IMG/VR virus record: IMGVR_UViG_3300030406_005308
Location: 1-31,101 of that record
DNA from: a virus
Strand: one strand, 5' to 3'
DNA: 31,101 nt
A model generated the notes under the pieces. It did not search any database. It was not told the origin of the DNA and saw only the letters and a program-made list of their open reading frames with translations. Made by a program: the position numbers and the translations under genes. Below, piece by piece: positions 7,262-13,776 of this stretch. The number at the start of each line of letters is the position of its first letter. Within the stretch, counting starts at the first letter, position 1.

Positions 7262-9696
7262 TATCTTGGATCAAATTCTGCCATATCGAAACCATCTAAG
7301 CTATCTTCGTTGGATTCAAAATCAATTGCAGGTAAATCGTTCTTTTTCTGTTCAATCATTTTTGATGTTTGTGTAGACTGTTGGCTAATTCTTTTGGATT
7401 TGCCCTTTTCTTTTTCCTTTTCTCTTGCATCTATTTGTGACTGTTCCATTCCTTTGAGCTGCATATTATATGCAAACTCTTCAGCCATTAATGCTAATTT
7501 TAATTCTTTTTCAGCAGTAAGTTTTTGAACTTCGTATTCTGCCTTGGCTTTTTCTAAAGCCATTTTACTTTCGGTTTCCATAGCAACCTTTTGCTGTTCT
7601 GCTTGAGATTTCATTTGTGTAATCTCCATTTGCTGTTGTGCCTGCATCTGTTGCATTTGCATTTGTTGTTGTTGCTCTTGTTCTTGTTTTCTTTTTCGCT
7701 TGAGTTTTAATAATTGATTTGCCATTTTAATATTGTGAATTTCACGAATATCAATAGCATCTTCAAGGTTGATATCTTGTTTTGATAAAGCCATTTGTAT
7801 ATTTTGCTCCAACATTGCTTTTTGTTCTTCATCAGGAGCTAATTCTATAAAAATACCAAAGTCGTATATATACAACTCTTTAATGTCATTTAAAATAGCT
7901 GTATTAAATTTTCCAATTTGCATTGCAAACTCATCCGCAAAATCTGCATATTTTAAAACATCTGCAGTTCTGACTGCTAAACACTCAGCTAAAGTTCTTG
8001 TTATATATAAACTACCATTTAATATATGTCTTGTTGCAACATTGGAATTAAGTGCTGCAAGTTTTTGAACTCCAACTAAAGAATTAGGGTCAGGAGTTGA
8101 ACCATCTCGAGCTTCATTTAAACCAGTAACGGTACGAATCATATCTAAATAATGATTGTAATTTCCAATCAACATTTGTAATTTACTTGCACCACTGTTT
8201 GTAGTTAACTGTTGAATTGGAACTCTTGCGTTATTAAATTCACCATCACCTGTGTAGCTTCTACCAACTACACTACCAGTTTGAAAATATAACCTTAATG
8301 CATCTTCTGGATTATATGCGGCACCTGTGCCTAAATCAACTTCGTTTAACCCATCAGCATCTATAAAAACACCATCTGGCACTACTCGTGCTACAACTTG
8401 TTGTATTTTTAAATGTGTTACTTGAATTAAATCAGCAAAAGGAATCATCCTTTTACATAATGATTCCATAATACCTTTATAACTTCTTGGTGCACATGCA
8501 ACATAGTTTGGCCACGCAAACTGATTGGCTGATTTTGGTCTTACCATATTCTCCATCAATCTCCATTGTAATAGTATGTTTGTACCCATAACCATTACAC
8601 CCTCATACCAAACATCAATTTTCTTTTCTACTCTTTCAAAATCCCCCTCTTGCTGCATTTCTTCAGGCGGGTCAAAAGATGGATCTTTTGCAACTGTCTT
8701 ATATGTACCATCTGCCATTCTCTTTTTTTTGTAAACAAATGAGTTGGTAGTTTTGTAATTAAAATATAATAAAGTTGCTGTATCTCTATAAAACATAGAG
8801 TTCTCATATATTTGTGCAGTATTATAATAATTGTACCAAGATTGACTGTATTTAGATATTTCAGATAAATCAGCGTTAGTAAGCTCAGGGTCTATTTTTA
8901 CCAACTCAGTCATTGGTACGGTTTTAATTTCGCCCCAATAAAAACAATCTTTGAAATAAGGGTCTTCGGTATAACTATAAACCACATTAACTGGGTCAAC
9001 ATATTCAACAGTTACTCCTTGACCTAATAAAAAATTGTGTTTACAAATACCAATGCCTAATGTGGCGATATCATAGTCAACACGCTTTCTTGTTTCTTCA
9101 TAATGATTTTCATCTAATAATGTATTGATTGCTTCTTCACAAGCTATTTCAATCGCTGGTTTATATTTTAAGTTCATAAATAATTCCAGCTCTTCTGATG
9201 TTTCAGGTAATTCTTCTTCTGGTACATTAAATACATCAATACCGAAGTCCTGAGTCATTTGACTTAGAACTGGTTTTGCTACCATATCGGCTTCTACCAT
9301 TTCCTGAAACTGTGTTCTTTTTTCTGCAGATAGTGCATCTTGTGCATACGCTTTTACCTTGAAAAGCCTGTCAGACATTCCGTTTACAACTATGTCAATA
9401 AATTTTGGAATGATTGGAACTGGTGTCCAATCTAAATTAAGATAAGATAAATCTCCATCTACAGCTAATTCATTTTTATATTTAGCTACAGACTGTTCTC
9501 CACGAGCATATAATCTGAGTTTATTGAACTCAGCCCACTGATTATAAAATCGGCATGAACCATTGTCTCTTCTAAACCACTCGTATTGTATGGCTTGACC
9601 TATTTGTAACCCATACTCCGAAGTGTTTTTTTCTGAATCTGAAACAAATTGATCTGGAAAAGCTGCCGCCTTTATGTCTATATTTACCTGCTTCAT
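7261..9696 (-). CDS. Portal protein
   Basis: An 811-residue portal protein, placed directly after TerL with an ATGA overlap. Residues about 60-120 contain 'LRLYARGEQSVAKYKNEL' and 'DWTPVPIIPKFIDIVVNGM', which I recognise as a strong signature of crAss-like portal proteins. The length agrees with that family. The C-terminal 150 residues (from about 660) form a Gln/Lys/Glu-rich coiled coil with a Gln/Met tract around residues 668-690, then an acidic tail (ESNEDSLDGFDMAEFDPR). The portal forms the dodecameric DNA channel at one capsid vertex and docks the terminase. Confidence is high from position, size and signature together. Confidence 0.88.
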   Translation of the reverse strand: MKQVNIDIKAAAFPDQFVSDSEKNTSEYGLQIGQAIQYEWFRRDNGSCRFYNQWAEFNKLRLYARGEQSVAKYKNELAVDGDLSYLNLDWTPVPIIPKFIDIVVNGMSDRLFKVKAYAQDALSAEKRTQFQEMVEADMVAKPVLSQMTQDFGIDVFNVPEEELPETSEELELFMNLKYKPAIEIACEEAINTLLDENHYEETRKRVDYDIATLGIGICKHNFLLGQGVTVEYVDPVNVVYSYTEDPYFKDCFYWGEIKTVPMTELVKIDPELTNADLSEISKYSQSWYNYYNTAQIYENSMFYRDTATLLYFNYKTTNSFVYKKKRMADGTYKTVAKDPSFDPPEEMQQEGDFERVEKKIDVWYEGVMVMGTNILLQWRLMENMVRPKSANQFAWPNYVACAPRSYKGIMESLCKRMIPFADLIQVTHLKIQQVVARVVPDGVFIDADGLNEVDLGTGAAYNPEDALRLYFQTGSVVGRSYTGDGEFNNARVPIQQLTTNSGASKLQMLIGNYNHYLDMIRTVTGLNEARDGSTPDPNSLVGVQKLAALNSNVATRHILNGSLYITRTLAECLAVRTADVLKYADFADEFAMQIGKFNTAILNDIKELYIYDFGIFIELAPDEEQKAMLEQNIQMALSKQDINLEDAIDIREIHNIKMANQLLKLKRKRKQEQEQQQQMQMQQMQAQQQMEITQMKSQAEQQKVAMETESKMALEKAKAEYEVQKLTAEKELKLALMAEEFAYNMQLKGMEQSQIDAREKEKEKGKSKRISQQSTQTSKMIEQKKNDLPAIDFESNEDSLDGFDMAEFDPR

Positions 9697-11969
9697 CTAT
9701 TAAGTAGTTGACTTACTGTACTCTTATTACTGTATCTTGCAAAGTTAATGCTAATTTTCGACTTTTCTTTAGTCGGTGTATATAGGTGTTTTTGATTAGC
9801 CATTATTGCCAAACCACTACTTATAGCGGCATCAAATTTAGTTCTGTTGTTTATATCAAACCTTGCCCAATCTTCTAATGTTCTTTGAAAAAACATATTA
9901 CCAACATCACCTTTTTCTCTAAATAAACCCTCCATGTCATAGCCAATGTATTTCTCAATATAAGATTCGATTGCGGAAGCATGTGCTTGTTTTACATCTT
10001 CAGAAGTATTTGGTATACCACCCAACTCTCTTTCAGTTTTTGAAAGTTTGTTAAATACTTTATCAGGTCTATTCATACAAAAATTTCTATATCCTCTATT
10101 TTTAAAATGATACAATAATCTGGGTTTGTTGTTTTCAACCAATATTGGCATACCATAAAATACACAAGCCATCAACACTTCTTCAAAAAATATCTCAGCG
10201 GTTTGAGGTCTTGCAATGTATTCTAAAAAAAACTGGTTAGATGGCCATTCATCCATATTGAATTTGGTCATTCCATGTAAAGAACCGTTTGACCCTTTAC
10301 CAACAACTACACCAGAAATATCATATGAGTCACATCCAAACGAGCCTAAATGTTCATTGCCTGGATAAAACCTGCCATTTCTTTTTTCAACTTTATTTTG
10401 TTGTTCTTTTTTAGGTAAGTAAGATACAAAAAATCTACCTCTTGTATCTGGGCTCCATAAAACTTCAGTATCTTTTACCCCATTTTTCCAATAAAATTTA
10501 CCCTGAACCACATGTCTTTTCATAATCAAACTATCATTGTAATCTATTTGCTGATATATTTTTGTTAAATTAAATAAAGATTGTTTGCTTTCATCTCTAA
10601 ACGCATGAGATTCTGAACGAGGAAATTGTCTGTAATATTCATTCAAAGCATCAGGATCTAATGCTAACGATTCTACTTCATTTTCCCAATAATTAATTGC
10701 ACCTTGATATATCGGTTCTCCATCAATACCTTTTACTTCCTGTTCGGGATTTTGTAATACAGGATTACCATATTTATCAATAAAACCTTCCATGTTCCAT
10801 TCCATAGGAATAAATAAATTATAGAGACCGCTTTTGGTTTGACCGTTTGCATTTCTGTTAGATGTGTCTGAATCGTAAAATAATTGTTTAAAATTACTTC
10901 CGCCTTTGTCTAAAGCGTTTGATGTTGAACCCATCATACATTTGCCAATAATTTTACTACCCAATCTCAAACAAGTTTTAGTTACTCTCCAATTATTTAA
11001 TATATTTTCTGGCCTTTCCCATTTACCACTTTCATCATGTATAAGCAGTTGTAATTTTTCTCCATCGTAACTATTGTCTGATGTATTTTTCCAATCTATT
11101 GTTGTATCTAAACCATCTAAATCCTCTTCGCCCTGGTCATACATATTCTTCTTTGTAATTTTTGATGCTGGTATTCTGTAGGCCAATTCTGTTTTTGGTT
11201 TGTCCATACCATCTTGAATGGGTTTAAAAAAGAATGGATAGTTATTTGAAATTGGAACTATTTTATCTGTAAACATTTTTTTTGCATCTGACCCTGTTTT
11301 TGATAGCACACCGATTCTTGAATCACGAGACAGTGTAGCTGTATTGACACCTTCACACGAACTCATAAACGAAAATCCAGACCTTCTTATTTTTAAATAG
11401 CATATTCCAAAACTTCTTTTGTCTACCTTACAAGCCTCCCAATATATATAAAACAATCTATTTGCTTCTCTAAAATCTGGATGTCCTACATCAATTTTAG
11501 TCCACTGTAAATACATATAATGAGTGCCAGTAACATATGTTGGTTCACCATTATTTAAAAACCAATGTCCATTCTCTCTTCTATTAAACTCTTCTTCAAT
11601 ATAATTTATCCACTTATCTTTGAAATTAGGTGGTGCATCATACCACTGAAATATTGTTTGTATTCTTTTTAACTCTTTGGGATATACAGATGCTTTCCAG
11701 TATTGGTCTTTAGGTTTTTTGTCTGAAGAAAGTGTTGGTGTAGATGGAAGTGCTATTTTTAAATTATTGATAAAATAAATATCACCAATAGTGCCATCTC
11801 TTGATATTATAATAATATCGTACTTTTCGTTATACCCAGGTTGCCAAGCGTGTGCTTTGTTTTTTCTGGATAAAACATTTTTAGGAATTACATTGTCCAA
11901 TAAAACATAAAGTTTATTTGGATCGTGATTCTGCAAATCCTTTTGGTGTATTTGTTTTTTTAATTTCAT
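9693..11969 (-). CDS. terL: Terminase large subunit
   Basis: A 758-residue packaging ATPase/nuclease. An ATPase domain is suggested by a Walker-A-like 'RRSGFSF' at residues 195-201, a Walker B 'LLIHDES' at 308-314 and a coupling motif 'GSTSN' at 347-351. The nuclease domain shows Asp547 (FGCDSYD), Glu612 (LVENNK) and Asp713 (KFDAAIS). The Walker A lacks the canonical GKT/S lysine, as in several divergent phage terminases in which an Arg near the loop may take over. The first 56 bases overlap the end of the upstream small gene. The ATG lies only two bases after an AGAAGG stretch, probably too close to act as a ribosome site. Confidence 0.88.
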   Translation of the reverse strand: MKLKKQIHQKDLQNHDPNKLYVLLDNVIPKNVLSRKNKAHAWQPGYNEKYDIIIISRDGTIGDIYFINNLKIALPSTPTLSSDKKPKDQYWKASVYPKELKRIQTIFQWYDAPPNFKDKWINYIEEEFNRRENGHWFLNNGEPTYVTGTHYMYLQWTKIDVGHPDFREANRLFYIYWEACKVDKRSFGICYLKIRRSGFSFMSSCEGVNTATLSRDSRIGVLSKTGSDAKKMFTDKIVPISNNYPFFFKPIQDGMDKPKTELAYRIPASKITKKNMYDQGEEDLDGLDTTIDWKNTSDNSYDGEKLQLLIHDESGKWERPENILNNWRVTKTCLRLGSKIIGKCMMGSTSNALDKGGSNFKQLFYDSDTSNRNANGQTKSGLYNLFIPMEWNMEGFIDKYGNPVLQNPEQEVKGIDGEPIYQGAINYWENEVESLALDPDALNEYYRQFPRSESHAFRDESKQSLFNLTKIYQQIDYNDSLIMKRHVVQGKFYWKNGVKDTEVLWSPDTRGRFFVSYLPKKEQQNKVEKRNGRFYPGNEHLGSFGCDSYDISGVVVGKGSNGSLHGMTKFNMDEWPSNQFFLEYIARPQTAEIFFEEVLMACVFYGMPILVENNKPRLLYHFKNRGYRNFCMNRPDKVFNKLSKTERELGGIPNTSEDVKQAHASAIESYIEKYIGYDMEGLFREKGDVGNMFFQRTLEDWARFDINNRTKFDAAISSGLAIMANQKHLYTPTKEKSKISINFARYSNKSTVSQLLNR

Positions 11970-12189
11970 TTCCTTCTAATATGGCTTTCTCATCTTCAAT
12001 TCTTTTTAATATTTCAAAAGCATCAAAGATAGCCAGCTTTTTTGTAGCGGCTGCATTTTTTAATCTGTCTGCAGCCAGCTCATCTTCAGGGTCTGGTTTT
12101 ATAATTTCTTCTTTTGCAACTTTAATTAATTGTCTAACAGCTCGTTCACCAGCCTTTATAATTTCTAATTTAATTTCTTTAATTTCCAT
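11914..12189 (-). CDS. Small helical protein, possible terminase small subunit
   Basis: A 91-residue, almost entirely helical and charged protein directly upstream of terL. It starts MEIKEIKLEIIKAGERAVRQ and contains 'DPEDELAADRLKNAAATKK'. Its end overlaps the start of terL by 56 bases and its start overlaps the preceding gene by 11 bases. Size and position fit a small terminase subunit, which recognises phage DNA and recruits TerL. However, no helix-turn-helix is obvious and I do not recognise a family. A long opposite-strand reading frame covers the same DNA. The minus frame is preferred because it fits the operon spacing. Confidence 0.6.
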   Translation of the reverse strand: MEIKEIKLEIIKAGERAVRQLIKVAKEEIIKPDPEDELAADRLKNAAATKKLAIFDAFEILKRIEDEKAILEGNEIKKTNTPKGFAESRSK

Positions 12190-12751
12190 TTAATTTTATT
12201 GTTATGTGGTCTGTAAACATTCTATACAAAACCTCATCTTCTATTACAAATTCATATTCGCTATCAGGTTTATAAACCACCTCATCCCCAACTTTTAGCC
12301 CTAAATTTAACAGCTCTTTATTTATATATTTTATTGTACCAACTAAAGGTTCTTTGCTACCCGACTTTTGCAAATAAGAATCTTTTTTATCAGATGGTTT
12401 TACAAAACAATATTTATCATGACCTACCCAATCGCCATCTTTTTTATATAAAAAAAACTGGTCATAATCTATAAGAAATAAATTTTCTTTTAGATAACTT
12501 CTTCCGCTTTTTCTTCTACCATACATATCGTTGTAAAATTTAAAAACATTATGATGAACCACCATAATGTCTCCTTTTTCAATTTCACCCTTATACCCTA
12601 ATGGCGTTTCTACAACCTTTGCAAATCTATTAGCTGATTTATGGTCTTCTTCAGATGTGCTTGTTATAAAATCAATATCACCTATTTTTTTTATATTATC
12701 ATATCTCCTGTTTTTCAGTGGAGTAACTATGAAATAGTGTGGTGAACGCAT
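12179..12751 (-). CDS. Double GroES-like (Cpn10-fold) protein
   Basis: A 190-residue protein that reads as two GroES-like units. The first (about residues 5-105) has 'FIVTPLKNRR', a possible mobile loop around 'IDFITSTSEEDHK', 'AKVVETPLG' and 'IEKGDIMVVHHNVFKF', matching the Cpn10 order. The second (about 113-186) has 'PLVGTIKYIN', 'LKVGDEVVYKPDSEYEF' and 'EVLYRMFTDHITI', again with the Cpn10 'GD-V' turn and C-terminal strand. GroES-like partners cap chaperonins, and T4 gp31 is a known phage example needed for capsid folding. The gene sits beside the terminase and head genes, 15 kb from the phage groEL. The family assignment is by eye. Confidence 0.6.
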   Translation of the reverse strand: MRSPHYFIVTPLKNRRYDNIKKIGDIDFITSTSEEDHKSANRFAKVVETPLGYKGEIEKGDIMVVHHNVFKFYNDMYGRRKSGRSYLKENLFLIDYDQFFLYKKDGDWVGHDKYCFVKPSDKKDSYLQKSGSKEPLVGTIKYINKELLNLGLKVGDEVVYKPDSEYEFVIEDEVLYRMFTDHITIKLNGN

Positions 12752-12975
12752 TAAAAGTTTATGTTATATTCCAAAGAAATTGGTAGTGTAGTTTTAAACT
12801 CTTTCCATAAAACAACTTCATCTTTTTGAACAATCCAAATTTTGTAAGATTCGTTTTGAATGTCTTGCTGAATTAAATGAATAGAATAATTACCTCCCAA
12901 TACTTCTTGCCCTACAATGTAATGCATTGCTCCAGACTTATAGTCTGCTCCTATAGAAATTTTTCTTATGTCCAT
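12751..12975 (-). CDS. Small conserved-looking hypothetical protein
   Basis: A 74-residue protein of unknown function. It starts MDIRKISIGADYKSGAMHYI and appears to be a compact beta domain ('YSIHLIQQDI', 'YKIWIVQKDEVVLWKEF'). No signal peptide, membrane helix or catalytic motif was found. Its stop shares one base with the start of the double GroES-like gene (TAATG), and it begins 4 bases after the preceding gene, so it belongs to the packaging operon. The ATG follows an A/T-rich leader. I have the impression of having seen close relatives in uncultured marine phages, but cannot verify this. Confidence 0.6.
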   Translation of the reverse strand: MDIRKISIGADYKSGAMHYIVGQEVLGGNYSIHLIQQDIQNESYKIWIVQKDEVVLWKEFKTTLPISLEYNINF

Positions 12976-12979
12976 TTAA

Positions 12980-13489
12980 TTAAAATAATGAGTCTACAGT
13001 AAGAACTCTATAAATTATATTAAAATACAATACGCCTGTGCCTTGTGTGGGATTTGAAGCTGTGCTCAATGTTATTGCTGTGTTTTCAGTCATAGTTAGA
13101 TTTGAAGTTAACTCTGATTTCAAAACATCTACAGCTGAGTTTATTTCATTTTGGTCAATATTAACTCCAGCGTTTGTTAATATTACATTAGCAAAATCAT
13201 AAGCTTGAGCACCTGCATCTACAAAATATGAAACTCGCATAGTATCAATAACTTTTCCTGCACCAGGGGCGTTTATCAAAGTTACTGGGTTGCCAGAAAG
13301 CGTTAACAAGGCGGCACTACTAACAGTAACTTTTGCTATAAGAGTATCTACTCCGAACAGCTTTTGAACATCTCCTAATGTGCATGATTTAGTTAATAAA
13401 TTATCTGATTGGTCAGTTAATATTAAATAATCTGTAGCTACTGGTGTAGCTAAATTAGGATATGCTGAAGTGTTACTTATTTTCGCCAT
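12980..13489 (-). CDS. Small fibre-like virion protein
   Basis: A 169-residue virion-type protein. The N-terminus MAKISNTSAYPNLATPVATD followed by 'YLILTDQSDNLLTKSCTLGD' has the 'MA-IS-----D--I--D--N---TK--T--D' pattern also seen at the start of the 248-residue fibre at 18832-19578. In phages of Bacteroidota I associate this with N-terminal attachment of fibres to the virion. The C-terminal part is a Ser/Thr/Asn-rich beta domain ending 'GVLYFNIIYRVLTVDSLF'. It overlaps the end of the preceding 84-residue gene by 17 bases. Its exact virion location is unknown. Confidence 0.6.
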   Translation of the reverse strand: MAKISNTSAYPNLATPVATDYLILTDQSDNLLTKSCTLGDVQKLFGVDTLIAKVTVSSAALLTLSGNPVTLINAPGAGKVIDTMRVSYFVDAGAQAYDFANVILTNAGVNIDQNEINSAVDVLKSELTSNLTMTENTAITLSTASNPTQGTGVLYFNIIYRVLTVDSLF

Positions 13490-13727
13490 TATCTTCTTTT
13501 TTTGCTGGAGGTTTTACTTCTCCTGTTTTTAAATCAACAACTGCATCCTGACCATATTCTTCAATAAGCCTTTGTTCTATTGCCTTGAACTCAGCTTGTA
13601 AGGCGTTTATCTCAGCTATTAATTTAGCCTTGTTTAGTTCAGCATCTGCTATACCAACTTTAGCTTGTAAAAACTTATTATTGATACCTTGTATCTCTTT
13701 TAATTGATCTTCCGATATTTTTTTCAT
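13473..13727 (-). CDS. Small coiled-coil protein
   Basis: An 84-residue protein dominated by one long helix or coiled coil (residues about 3-62, 'QLKEIQGINNKFLQAKVGIA' onward) with a short Lys/Pro-rich tail (PPAKKEDNGENK). It is the first gene after the large fibre and has its own -7 promoter element 30 bases upstream of the ATG. Its end overlaps the next virion gene by 17 bases. Such small coiled coils can be fibre chaperones, internal virion proteins or tape-like helpers. Nothing in the sequence decides between these. Confidence 0.6.
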   Translation of the reverse strand: MKKISEDQLKEIQGINNKFLQAKVGIADAELNKAKLIAEINALQAEFKAIEQRLIEEYGQDAVVDLKTGEVKPPAKKEDNGENK

Positions 13728-13757
13728 TGTATTAAATTTAAATATTATATATAATTA

Positions 13758-13765
13758 CAAATATA
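13758..13765 (-). promoter_or_regulatory. Promoter -7 element (TATATTTG)
   Basis: A minus-strand TATATTTG in the 49-base gap after the large fibre gene, 30 bases before the ATG at 13727. It would start the packaging operon. The flanks are almost pure A/T and no -33 TTG is seen. Confidence 0.5.
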
Positions 13766-13776
13766 GTAAATTAATT

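Noticed and set aside
7630-7690. Simple-sequence repeat (poly-Gln codons) as a possible phase-variation site
   Set aside because: Units are in-frame triplets within the portal coiled coil. Changes would not switch the gene off, and there is no evidence of variation.
11918-12193. 91-codon plus-strand frame opposite the possible TerS gene
   Set aside because: It mirrors the minus frame, gives a Ser/Phe/Ile-rich product and would be isolated on the wrong strand. The minus frame fits the operon overlaps.
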